The notes beneath the pieces were generated by a model. The model was not told the DNA's origin. It was given only the letters and a program-made list of their open reading frames with translations, and ran no database searches. From an uncultured Eubacteriales bacterium (lineage in GTDB: Bacteria; Bacillota; Clostridia; Oscillospirales; Oscillospiraceae): a stretch of 37,956 nucleotides of DNA. The DNA lies in the NCBI GenBank assembly GCA_900549485.1, contig UROG01000025.1:1-37956 (forward strand). Direction: 5' to 3'. Shown here piece after piece: positions 1 through 7,058 of the stretch (its first letter is position 1; the number at the start of each line of letters is the position of its first letter). Made by a program: the position numbers and the translations under genes.

Positions 1-674
1 AGCTCTCTAAGCTTTCCGAGGGCTTTCTTCTCTATGCGCGACACATATGAGCGGCTTATTCCGCATCTTACAGCCGCTTCCTGCTGTGTTTTCGCCTCCG
101 CGCCGTTCAGTCCGTATCTCATACGGATTATCTCCGCCTCACGCGGCGTCAGCACCCGGTCTATGCTTTCTCTCAAGCTTTTGCACAGTTCCTCGCTGCT
201 TATTCTTTCATCAATGTCGTCCTCATAGCATACAACATCCATCACCGAAAGACCGTTGCCCTCCCCGTCCATATCAATGGTATCACTCAGACTGACGTCC
301 CCCGCGCTCTTCTTCTGCGCCCTAAAATGCATAAGTATCTCATTTTCAATGCATCTGCTTGCGTATGTAGCAAGGCGGACGCCTTTGTCGGAACGGTATG
401 TATTTATGCCCTTTATCAGTCCTATCGTTCCGATTGAAATCAGGTCTTCCCCGTCTTCCCCCTGCGTATAATACTTCTTGATAATGTGCGCAACAAGCCG
501 CAGGTTGTGTTCCACCAGCATGTTGCGCGCCTCTATATCCCCACGCGTTTCCCACGCCGTAAGGTACTCCCGCTCCTCAGCCGCGTTGAGCGGCTTCGGA
601 AACGAATCTCCCGGCGAAAGACGCAGCATCAGCAAAAGGCCGTTCATCAGAATAAGCAATGCACTGTCAAGCAT
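1..674 (-). CDS. sigK: RNA polymerase sporulation sigma factor, SigK type (3' end cut off by window)
   Basis: My translation of the minus strand gives 224 codons, open at the window edge. SigK directs late mother-cell transcription (coat and cortex genes) during sporulation. The N-terminus has a hydrophobic stretch (LLILMNGLLLMLRLS) followed by SFPKPL. This matches the pro-sequence of SigK, which is removed by proteolysis at the forespore membrane. Region 2 follows with NLRLVAHIIKKYY, DLISIGTIGLIKGI and RLATYASRCIENEILMHFR, all typical of the SigK/SigE group. Region 4 has LTPREAEIIRMRYGL and a helix-turn-helix ending SRSYVSRIEKKALGKL, so only the last few residues should be missing. The start at 674 is set by a GGAGG 6-10 bases upstream. 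The gene is unbroken in this part, with no sign of a skin-type insertion. I separate SigK from SigE by the SFPKPL junction and the region 2 wording. Confidence 0.9.
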   Translation of the reverse strand, partial: MLDSALLILMNGLLLMLRLSPGDSFPKPLNAAEEREYLTAWETRGDIEARNMLVEHNLRLVAHIIKKYYTQGEDGEDLISIGTIGLIKGINTYRSDKGVRLATYASRCIENEILMHFRAQKKSAGDVSLSDTIDMDGEGNGLSVMDVVCYEDDIDERISSEELCKSLRESIDRVLTPREAEIIRMRYGLNGAEAKTQQEAAVRCGISRSYVSRIEKKALGKLRE

Positions 675-690
675 AACTACCTCCGAAATG

Positions 691-705
691 TGATATGTTA
701 TATCA
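691..705. promoter_or_regulatory. Palindrome TGATAT-GTT-ATATCA upstream of sigK
   Basis: A 6-bp inverted repeat with a 3-base centre lies just upstream of the sigK ribosome binding site. It overlaps the area where the promoter or a regulator site would be expected. Its half-site resembles the TGATATCA words found upstream of the neighbouring GntR-type gene. The role is inferred only; AT-rich palindromes of this size can arise by chance. Confidence 0.25.
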
Positions 706-754
706 TATTTCGACCGAGCAAGTACAAATACCTTATTGCCGAAAACAAAAATGG

Positions 755-823
755 GGTTCTGAAATAAACGCTGTGTGCCGCCCATCCTTTTCGGATAGCC
801 ACCCCAACATTTATTTCAGGACC
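755..823. repeat. 69-bp palindromic repeat element, copy 1
   Basis: 14-nt arms at 755-768 and 810-823 pair with one G-T wobble and flank a 41-nt interior. A 27-nt stretch, 799-825, matches the reverse complement of 37900-37926 in 24 of 27 positions, including a 16-nt perfect run. The second copy has the same 14-nt arm and at least 41 nt of interior before the window ends. The element overlaps the last codons and stop of the GntR-type gene. It may act as that gene's transcription terminator, because a T-rich stretch follows the stem on the minus strand. Confidence 0.6.
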
Positions 824-1452
824 TTAAATTTATCATATATTCTGAAAGCCATAATATCCTGCTCAAGCAGGGAGACGCTAAGCGGGAGATTCCTGCTCGT
901 TATTGAATCTATCAGCTCCTTGTGACCCAAATCACTGTTCGGAAAATTGCTCCTGCTATGAAAATCCCAAATATACTGGGCAAAAGCGCGATATTGTGTT
1001 CTCATAGCGGTACGCAGGCTCTCTACGGCATAGTTGTTGTTGCCGATAGCGATCAAAGCGGTATGAAAATTAATGTTTGCTTCCCAAAAACTCGAAAACG
1101 GCGTGGGAACCGTCAGATAGCGATTTGCGTCGGCTGAAACAAGTCTTTCAATAACGTCATCATTTATATATTCCCAGTTTGCTTTCAGTGCGCTGCATTC
1201 AAGAAGCGCTCTGAACTGCATAATTTCGCGCTCCTGCTTTTCACTGATCTGCACGATATGGTACCCTGCCCTTGGGATACTTTTCAGAACGCCCTCCGTA
1301 CACAGCATCAGGAGAGCCTCCCTTACCGGCGCTCTGCTCACGCTATAATAGTCGATAAGTTCATTTTCCTTGATAAGGGCGTCCGATTGAAAATCTCCTT
1401 GCAGTATTCTCTGGAAAATATCATCATAAATTTTTGTCTTTAGCTGCTCCAT
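811..1452 (-). CDS. GntR-family transcriptional regulator (FadR subfamily, FCD domain)
   Basis: 213 residues, the usual length for FadR-type regulators. The N-terminal winged helix-turn-helix (about residues 5-70) has the GntR pattern, with SVSRAPVREALLMLCTEGVL as recognition segment followed by the wing GYHIV. The rest (about 80-205) is a helical FCD ligand-binding domain. It contains FHTALIAIGNN and a late LGHKELIDSI, whose histidines usually bind a metal next to the ligand. The family represses catabolic operons and is released by a small carboxylate or amino-acid-like effector. The gene is divergent from the Liv/methionine gamma-lyase operon, 246 bp away, which makes that operon the likely target. 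The last codons lie inside the palindromic element at 755-823. The effector is unknown. Confidence 0.88.
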   Translation of the reverse strand: MEQLKTKIYDDIFQRILQGDFQSDALIKENELIDYYSVSRAPVREALLMLCTEGVLKSIPRAGYHIVQISEKQEREIMQFRALLECSALKANWEYINDDVIERLVSADANRYLTVPTPFSSFWEANINFHTALIAIGNNNYAVESLRTAMRTQYRAFAQYIWDFHSRSNFPNSDLGHKELIDSITSRNLPLSVSLLEQDIMAFRIYDKFKVLK

Positions 1453-1480
1453 AAAATATAACCTTTCCTTAGCTCTGTTA

Positions 1481-1490
1481 TGATATCAAC
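1481..1490. promoter_or_regulatory. Candidate operator word TGATATCAAC, copy 1
   Basis: This decamer lies 29 bp upstream of the GntR-type start and recurs exactly at 1632-1641 on the other side of the same divergent intergenic region. It contains the palindrome TGATATCA. A duplicated word flanking a divergent promoter region suits autoregulation by the neighbouring regulator, but this is an inference. Confidence 0.35.
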
Positions 1491-1606
1491 ATTTTTTTTG
1501 AAAAACAATTGTTTTGTTCGCAAAACGCAAGAATTGGCATACTGCACAAAAAGCCGTCAAACAATATGTTCAAATTGACAATTCTTTGTTCAACATCTTG
1601 AAATCT

Positions 1607-1641
1607 GATAATACCTGTGATATTATCACGGTGATATCAAC
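1607..1641. promoter_or_regulatory. Candidate promoter/operator region of the ATC-hydrolase/Liv operon
   Basis: A possible -10 element GATAAT (1607-1612) is followed at once by the 13-bp palindrome GTGATATTATCAC (1617-1629). The second copy of TGATATCAAC follows at 1632-1641. No convincing -35 box is at the right distance (TTGTTC at 1586-1591 is 15 bases away). Palindromes just downstream of a -10 would place a bound repressor across the transcription start. The first ten bases of the palindrome, GTGATATTAT, recur at 2208-2217 upstream of the receptor gene. Confidence 0.35.
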
Positions 1642-1698
1642 GCGGCAGGTGCTCACTGACCGCAAGATAAATTCTAAAAACCGCGGAGGAAGTATCCA

Positions 1699-2196
1699 AT
1701 GGATTTCAAAAACGAGGCAAAGATTCACACCCCTGAAACAGACAATCTTAGAGCAGCTATTGAACATAGGGCAACATGGCTTGCACTTATATTTGACGAG
1801 GGCAGAAAAGCCGGCGTTGAGAACATAGAAGAAGTTCTTCGTGCAGCAGTCAGAAGATGCGGACATATCCACGGCGCTCGTTTTCACGAAAACATGACCG
1901 ATAAGACCGATCTCTGCCAGATGTGTCCCCAGTTCCTTACCCCCGCCGCGCAGCTTAACTTTGAGCAGCAGGTCACGATCTGCACCCATGACGAGCTGGC
2001 TGCCGATTTCCATTACTGCCCCTTTGTCACTGCATTCAAGAAACTTGACATGAGCGATGAAGATATTGCGCTGCTCTGTGACATTGCAATGGAAGGCGAC
2101 CGCGGCGTCGGCGACGCGATGGGCGCGGAGCTTGCCATCCCCAAGAGAATTTCCGAGGGCGACGACTGCTGCCAGATCCACTACACCCGCAAATAA
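1699..2196 (+). CDS. ATC-hydrolase-family protein (L-2-amino-thiazoline-4-carboxylate hydrolase-like)
   Basis: 165 residues, no signal peptide, cytoplasmic. The fold and family are recognised from the C-terminal pattern EGDRGVGDAMGAELAIPKRI followed by GDDCCQIHYTRK, characteristic of small clostridial proteins assigned to the ATC hydrolase family. In Pseudomonas the namesake activity opens the thiazoline ring on the way from ATC to L-cysteine. Whether this homologue does that is not shown. It is rich in Cys and His (C54, C73, C76, C95, C107, C127, C157, C158 and the HYCP and CGHIHG patches), so metal or thiol chemistry is plausible. GGAGG ends 9 bases before the ATG. It is the first gene of the operon that imports and degrades an amino-acid-like compound, which supports a catabolic role. 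Confidence 0.72.
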   Translation: MDFKNEAKIHTPETDNLRAAIEHRATWLALIFDEGRKAGVENIEEVLRAAVRRCGHIHGARFHENMTDKTDLCQMCPQFLTPAAQLNFEQQVTICTHDELAADFHYCPFVTAFKKLDMSDEDIALLCDIAMEGDRGVGDAMGAELAIPKRISEGDDCCQIHYTRK

Positions 2197-2218
2197 TATT
2201 TCCCCCGGTGATATTATT
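2192..2218 (+). promoter_or_regulatory. Small hairpin between the ATC-hydrolase gene and the receptor gene
   Basis: AATAATAT (2192-2199) pairs with ATATTATT (2211-2218) around an 11-nt loop. The right side contains GTGATATTAT, shared with the operator-like palindrome at 1617. It could be an RNA hairpin in the operon transcript or a second binding site for the GntR-type regulator. Confidence 0.3.
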
Positions 2219-2252
2219 ATAAACGAAACACAAAAAGAAAGGACAAAATAGC

Positions 2253-3449
2253 ATGAAAAAAATCATTGCACTCCTTCTCGCCGTAGTTATGGCGCTCTCT
2301 TTCGCTGCTTGCGGTACAAAGAGCGAACAGGCCCCCGCCGCACAGGACACCGCCTCAGCAGAAACCACCGCAGCAGACGCCCCTGCAAAGAAAGAAATCG
2401 TTAAGATCGCAACCGTATTCCCCATGACGGGCGATATGGCAGAATACGGCAAATCTTTTTCCGAATCCGTTCAGATGAAGGTAGATGAGGCAAACGCTTC
2501 CGGTGAACTTGGCAACTATGAGATAGAAGTCGTCAGATACGATGACAAGCTCAGCGGTGAGGAAGCGGCATCTGTCGCGGAGATCGTCTGCGCAGACAAG
2601 GACGTTGTTGCGGTCGTCGGCGGCTACTACTCCGGCGTTGCTATGGCGGCCACCCCCATCTATCAGGACAACGGTCTTCTCTTTATGTCTCCCGCCTGCT
2701 CCCACGTTGACTTTTGCAGCGCAGGCAACTATATTTTCCGCAACAACTCCCTCTCCAGCGTTGAAGCGACCTATACCTGCGATGCAATGGTAGCTTACTA
2801 CAACTGCAAAAGGATCGGCATCCTTGCCGGTCAGGATGACTGGGGTCTGAGCTGCTCCAAGCAGTGCAAGGAAATTCTCGCCGGCGTTGACGGCGTTGAA
2901 GTCGTGGCATACGAAGAAGTCCCTCTTACCAGCGATGATTACTCCGTCCAGATCGCAAACTTTGAAGCGGCTGACTGCGACGGCATCATTATGATCGGCA
3001 CTCACCCGCTGGTCGTTCCCTTTGTCAAGCAGTACCGTGCAATTAACCCCGATATCAAGCTCGGCGCATTCACTCAGATGTACAACTACCAAGTCATTGA
3101 GCTCGGCGGCGACGCAGTGGAAGGCATAGTCTTCGGCGTTCCCTACGCAAATGAGTCTGCCGACCCCGACGCGGTTGCATTCTACACCGAGTATGAGAAA
3201 CGCTTCGGCGTTCTGCCCGACGCTCTTTCCGCACAGGCATATGACTCTGCCGGTATGATCATTGAGGCAATCAAGGCTGTCGGACCGGATCGTGCAGCTA
3301 TCCGCGACTACATTGAGAACATTGAGTACAAGGGCGTTGTCTCCACTCTGAAATTCGATGAAGACCGCAATGTTATCAAGCCTTTCATGATGATGGTCAT
3401 TCAGGACGGCAAGAACGTTATTATCGATTTTGATCACGTTCTCTACTAA
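2253..3449 (+). CDS. ABC transporter substrate-binding lipoprotein, branched-chain amino acid (Liv) type
   Basis: 398 residues. The signal peptide MKKIIALLLAVVMALSFAAC ends in a lipobox (LSFAAC), so the mature protein is tethered to the membrane through Cys20. An Ala/Thr/Glu-rich linker follows. The type I periplasmic binding fold runs from about residue 50 (KIATVFPMTGDMAEYGKSF) to the end, with the usual VVGGYYSGVAMAATPIYQ and LSAQAYDSAGMIIEAI segments. It captures the substrate for the LivHMGF channel encoded directly downstream. This family binds branched-chain amino acids but also many other amino acids, amides and aromatic acids. The gene neighbourhood (methionine gamma-lyase-like, ATC hydrolase-like) hints at a sulfur-containing ligand. 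It is separated from livH by a hairpin and a terminator-like structure. Confidence 0.9.
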   Translation: MKKIIALLLAVVMALSFAACGTKSEQAPAAQDTASAETTAADAPAKKEIVKIATVFPMTGDMAEYGKSFSESVQMKVDEANASGELGNYEIEVVRYDDKLSGEEAASVAEIVCADKDVVAVVGGYYSGVAMAATPIYQDNGLLFMSPACSHVDFCSAGNYIFRNNSLSSVEATYTCDAMVAYYNCKRIGILAGQDDWGLSCSKQCKEILAGVDGVEVVAYEEVPLTSDDYSVQIANFEAADCDGIIMIGTHPLVVPFVKQYRAINPDIKLGAFTQMYNYQVIELGGDAVEGIVFGVPYANESADPDAVAFYTEYEKRFGVLPDALSAQAYDSAGMIIEAIKAVGPDRAAIRDYIENIEYKGVVSTLKFDEDRNVIKPFMMMVIQDGKNVIIDFDHVLY

Positions 3450-3483
3450 GGAAAAAATACAAGTTACCCCTTCAGGCAAATTA

Positions 3484-3516
3484 CTGCATCCGGATACGAA
3501 GCGTATCCGGATGCAG
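3484..3516 (+). repeat. Perfect 15-bp hairpin after the receptor gene
   Basis: CTGCATCCGGATACG (3484-3498) pairs perfectly with 3502-3516 around the 3-nt loop AAG. No U-run follows, so it is not itself a classical terminator. It more likely protects the 3' end of the receptor mRNA from exonucleases. A hairpin with the same loop and a related stem (CCGGATA-AAG-TATCCGG) follows the other receptor gene, at 16048-16076. Confidence 0.6.
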
Positions 3517-3535
3517 CGGGATTAGTCGGGTTTTA

Positions 3536-3570
3536 TGCGATTTACCGCAGCAACAATCGCAAATTTTTTT
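3536..3570 (+). terminator. Terminator-like hairpin inside the Liv operon
   Basis: TGCGATT (3536-3542) pairs with AATCGCA (3555-3561) around a 12-nt loop, then AA and seven T residues (3564-3570). The stem is only 7 bp, so partial read-through is likely. It would lower expression of livHMGF and the enzymes relative to the receptor. Confidence 0.5.
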
Positions 3571-3620
3571 ACGAGAGGAGTGTAGCGAATCAGGCACTCG
3601 GGTGCAGTTTTCGCATAAAA

Positions 3621-4493
3621 ATGCTTCTATCTTATATTATCAGCGGTTTTTCGGTTGGTATGGTCTATGCTCTTATCGCGGTAGGATACTCCATGGTTTT
3701 CGGCGTTCTCAGACTGATAAATTTCTCCCATGGCTCCGTTTATGCTTTTTCTGCCGTTATGGTTATTGCTTTCATGGCAATGGGCTGGGGAATATGGCCC
3801 GCACTCATAGTAAGTGTTCTGTTGACAGGCGTTCTGGCGCTTCTGATCGACAAACTCACATTGGAGCCTCTCCGCAAAAAGAAGTCCGAACCGATCGCCG
3901 CGCTTATAACTACAATCGGCGTTTCTTATATTATACAGAATCTGCTCATTGTGTTCGTCGGCAGCGAGCGGCGTGCTTTTCCGAATTTCTATGCATTGAA
4001 CATAGATCTGGGTGACTTCCCGATGAACAGCAATCAATTGGTTTTGTGCGTAGTTTCATTTGTGCTTCTTGCGATACTCATGTTCATAGTCCGCAAGACT
4101 AAGATCGGTCTTGCCATGCGTGCAGTTGAGCAGAATACAAACGCCGCAAATCTGATGGGCATAAATGTCAGCCTGACAATATCACTGACGTTCTTTATAG
4201 GCGGAGTATCCGCCGCGGTAGCAGGCGTTCTTATCGGCGGACTTTACCAGCTTGCATATCCCACAATGGGTGTTGTGCTTGGAATGAAAGCCTTTTCCGC
4301 CGCCGTTCTCGGTGGAATTGGCGTTCTTTACGGTTCCGTTATCGGAGGCATTGTCATAGGCGTGGTCGAAAGCGTAGCGGCCGGATTTCTCGGAGCGACG
4401 TACAAGGACGCTTTTGCGTTTATTATCCTGATCGTCATGCTTATAATCAAGCCCACAGGTATGTTTGGTAAAAAAGCGATTTCGAAGGTATGA
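3621..4493 (+). CDS. livH: Branched-chain amino acid type ABC transporter permease LivH
   Basis: 290 residues, the normal size for LivH. It is a polytopic membrane protein with about eight hydrophobic segments. It starts with the family signature ISGFSVGMVYALIAVGYSMVFG followed by RLINFSHGSVYAF. A late GMKAFSAAVLGGIGVLYGSVIGG is the coupling-region signature of this permease family. It forms the substrate channel with LivM. The start has no good ribosome binding site at the normal distance. The strong GAGAGGAG at 3573-3580 is 40 bases upstream, and no in-frame start codon lies between, so initiation here is probably weak or structure-dependent. The stop codon lies next to the livM start. Confidence 0.92.
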   Translation: MLLSYIISGFSVGMVYALIAVGYSMVFGVLRLINFSHGSVYAFSAVMVIAFMAMGWGIWPALIVSVLLTGVLALLIDKLTLEPLRKKKSEPIAALITTIGVSYIIQNLLIVFVGSERRAFPNFYALNIDLGDFPMNSNQLVLCVVSFVLLAILMFIVRKTKIGLAMRAVEQNTNAANLMGINVSLTISLTFFIGGVSAAVAGVLIGGLYQLAYPTMGVVLGMKAFSAAVLGGIGVLYGSVIGGIVIGVVESVAAGFLGATYKDAFAFIILIVMLIIKPTGMFGKKAISKV

Positions 4494-4495
4494 GT

Positions 4496-5551
4496 ATGGA
4501 AAAAAAGAAATTTTTCAAAAAATCTTCAGAAACTAAGTTCAGTCCGGCGGTGTGGCTTGAAAAAAACAAACGTATTCTTCTTCCCGCGCTTATCGTACTT
4601 CTTATAATATTCCCTCAGCTGCCCATATCCCCGTATGTGCTGCGCATAGCTACACTTGTCCTGCTCTATTCCTCACTGGCAGTGGCGCTCAATATTATAA
4701 GCGGCTACACCGGACAGATTTCATTGGGACACGCGATGTTTTTCGGTATAGGCGCGTATACCACGGCTTTAATGGTAACAAAGCTCGGATTCAGCTGGTT
4801 TGCTACGATACCGTTCTCCATACTGATCTCCGCGATAGTCGGTTTAGTCGTCGGTCTGCCGTCTCTCCGTCTGAGCGGCTCTTATCTGGCGATAGTCACC
4901 ATGGGCTTTGCGGAAGTTATCAAAATGGTGTTCAACAACTGGACGCCCGTTACAAACGGCGTTCTCGGTGTAAAAAATATTCCCCAGCCGGAGATTTTCG
5001 GTTTTGTACTCAAAACCAACAATGGCGGCATGTACTATCTGATCCTGGCCATTATGCTGCTGATCTCCGTATTTACCTATCTCCTTGTCAATTCAAAGTA
5101 CGGCAGGGCGTTCAGAATGATCAAAGAAGATCCGCTTGCCGCAACCGTACTTGGTGTTAATACCACCTATTACAAGGTGCTTGCATTCGTAATTTCAGCA
5201 ATGCTGACAAGCGTTGTCGGCTCTTACTACGCAAGCTTCCAGCGCTTTATAAACGCGAACTCCTTTACTTTTGATACCTCCATACTCATTCTCAGCATAG
5301 TCGTCCTTGGCGGCATGGGAACAATACGCGGTATGTATCTCGGCGCGGCGGTTCTTGTCATTCTGCCTGAAGCCCTGCGTTCCATGGAAGGTCTGAGGTT
5401 TGTAATGTACGGTCTGTGCCTGGTTCTGGTCATGCGCTTCCGTCCTCAGGGACTGCTTGGCGGCGAACCCAAGGTTCCTTATGCATTTCCCAAGGGGGTT
5501 GACGTAACGAAAAAAGCCGCCGTATCAACGGAGTCAGGGCAGGAGGTATGA
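4496..5551 (+). CDS. livM: Branched-chain amino acid type ABC transporter permease LivM
   Basis: 351 residues from the chosen start. The N-terminus is a basic cytoplasmic stretch, followed by about nine membrane segments. The family signature ALNIISGYTGQISLGHAMFFGIGAYTTA begins near residue 63. VVGLPSLRLSGSYLAIVTMGFAE follows, and the late SILILSIVVLGGMGTIRGMYLGA is the coupling loop. It pairs with LivH as the membrane channel. Two ATG codons are possible. GAAGG (4484-4488) is 7 bases before the one at 4496 and only 1 base before the one at 4490, so 4496 is preferred. An upstream start would overlap the livH stop by 4 bases. Confidence 0.92.
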   Translation: MEKKKFFKKSSETKFSPAVWLEKNKRILLPALIVLLIIFPQLPISPYVLRIATLVLLYSSLAVALNIISGYTGQISLGHAMFFGIGAYTTALMVTKLGFSWFATIPFSILISAIVGLVVGLPSLRLSGSYLAIVTMGFAEVIKMVFNNWTPVTNGVLGVKNIPQPEIFGFVLKTNNGGMYYLILAIMLLISVFTYLLVNSKYGRAFRMIKEDPLAATVLGVNTTYYKVLAFVISAMLTSVVGSYYASFQRFINANSFTFDTSILILSIVVLGGMGTIRGMYLGAAVLVILPEALRSMEGLRFVMYGLCLVLVMRFRPQGLLGGEPKVPYAFPKGVDVTKKAAVSTESGQEV

Positions 5552-5554
5552 TTT

Positions 5555-6340
5555 ATGCTGCTTGATGTAAAAAATGCAACATTGTCTTTCGGCGGTCTGA
5601 CAGCCGTATCCGATGCGACCTTCCATGTAAATGAGCATGAAATAGTCAGCATCATCGGGCCTAACGGCGCAGGAAAAACCACCATATTCAATATCATTAC
5701 CGGACTTTACAAGGTGGACACAGGCTCTGCTATGTTCTGCGGAGAGAATATTTTTGACAACAAAACCCCTCAGCAGATCGCAAAGCTGGGCATATCACGC
5801 ACATTTCAGAATATTCGTCTGTTCTCAAATATGCGTGTGATAGAAAATGTCATTACAGGCTCTCACATACACAGCAATTACAATATATGGGATACCATAT
5901 TCCGCACAAAAAAATACCGTGAAGAAGAGAAAAAGCATCATCAGGAAGCCGTTGATATTATTGATTCGATCGGGCTTCATGACCGCATGCACACACTGGC
6001 GAAAAATCTGCCTTACGGCGAACAGCGCAAGCTTGAAATTGCACGCGGTATGGCAAGTTCTCCCAAGCTTCTTCTTTTGGACGAGCCGGCTGCCGGTATG
6101 AATCCTCAGGAGTCTCATGAGCTTATGGAGTTTATACGCTATCTCAGAGATATAGGATATACCATTTTGCTCATCGAGCACGATATGAAGGTCGTTATGA
6201 ATATTTCCGATAGAATATACGTTTTTGACCACGGCAAGAAAATTGCCGAAGGCGTTCCGGCAGAGATTGCCAACAACCCGGAAGTTATTAAGGCATATTT
6301 GGGAGAGGAGCAGAACGATGACAGTACTGAAAATAACTGA
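5555..6340 (+). CDS. livG: Branched-chain amino acid type ABC transporter ATPase LivG
   Basis: 261 residues, the usual length for LivG. The Walker A motif GPNGAGKT is near residue 37. A Q-loop region reads GISRTFQNIRLFSNM, the Liv-family wording. The degenerate signature is LPYGEQRKLEIARGMASSP, and Walker B is LLLLDEPAAGMNP. The switch histidine is in LIEHDM. The C-terminus carries the LivG-specific AEGVPAEIANNPEVIKAYLGEE. It powers transport together with LivF. AGGAGG precedes the start by 8 bases. The 3' end overlaps the livF start by 23 bases, so the two are translationally coupled. Confidence 0.94.
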   Translation: MLLDVKNATLSFGGLTAVSDATFHVNEHEIVSIIGPNGAGKTTIFNIITGLYKVDTGSAMFCGENIFDNKTPQQIAKLGISRTFQNIRLFSNMRVIENVITGSHIHSNYNIWDTIFRTKKYREEEKKHHQEAVDIIDSIGLHDRMHTLAKNLPYGEQRKLEIARGMASSPKLLLLDEPAAGMNPQESHELMEFIRYLRDIGYTILLIEHDMKVVMNISDRIYVFDHGKKIAEGVPAEIANNPEVIKAYLGEEQNDDSTENN

Positions 6341-7031
6341 TCTCTGCACCAACTACGGTGCCATAAAGGCTCTCAAGGGCATTTCCATGGAGGTTGACGA
6401 TGGTGAACTTATCGCCTTTATCGGCAATAACGGCGCAGGCAAGTCCACTCTCCTTAACACGATCACCGGCAGAGTCAAAGCCGCCTCCGGAAAAGTTGAT
6501 TTCATGGGAACCGATATCACAAATATGGTTCCGCACAAAATCGTAAAGATGGGTGTAACAATGTCTCCCGAGGGCAGAGAAGTCTTCCCTGCGCTCACTG
6601 TCGATGAGAATCTTCGTCTCGGAGCATATACCATGACGGATCAGAAACGCGTAAGCGAGATCTATGATCGCGTTATGAATCTGTTCCCGCGCCTGCTTGA
6701 AAGACGCAATCAGGTCGTGGGCACTCTCTCCGGCGGCGAACAGCAGATGCTGGCAATGGGCAGAGCGATGATGTCTGATCCCAAGCTGCTTCTTCTGGAT
6801 GAGCCTTCGATGGGACTTGCACCTAATTACGTGCAGATGATATTTGAAATTGTAAAAGAACTGAACAGGGAAGGAATGACCATTCTGCTTGTAGAGCAGA
6901 ATGCAAATCAGGCCTTGAAGGTTTCTGACAGAGCTTACGTAATAGAAACGGGCAATATCGTCCTCAGCGGGCTTTCATCGGATATCCGCAAGAGCGATAT
7001 GGTTCGAAAGGCGTATCTCGGTATAAACTAA
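6318..7031 (+). CDS. livF: Branched-chain amino acid type ABC transporter ATPase LivF
   Basis: 237 residues from the ATG at 6318, which is preceded by GAGAGGAG within livG. A longer reading from 6225 would add 31 residues unlike any LivF. Motifs: Walker A GNNGAGKST, the family hallmark MSPEGREVFPALTVDENLRLGAY, signature LSGGEQQMLAMGRAMMSDP, Walker B LLLLDEPSMGLAP and switch region LLVEQN. The partner ATPase is LivG. It is the last subunit of the importer, and the methionine gamma-lyase-like gene begins 27 bases after its stop. Confidence 0.94.
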   Translation: MTVLKITDLCTNYGAIKALKGISMEVDDGELIAFIGNNGAGKSTLLNTITGRVKAASGKVDFMGTDITNMVPHKIVKMGVTMSPEGREVFPALTVDENLRLGAYTMTDQKRVSEIYDRVMNLFPRLLERRNQVVGTLSGGEQQMLAMGRAMMSDPKLLLLDEPSMGLAPNYVQMIFEIVKELNREGMTILLVEQNANQALKVSDRAYVIETGNIVLSGLSSDIRKSDMVRKAYLGIN

Positions 7032-7058
7032 TAAAGAAATGATATGGAGCCAAAAATC

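Noticed and set aside
1575..1612. TTGACA with GATAAT as a promoter of the Liv operon
   Set aside because: The boxes are 26 bases apart, too far for a SigA promoter. Only the -10-like box is kept, at low confidence.
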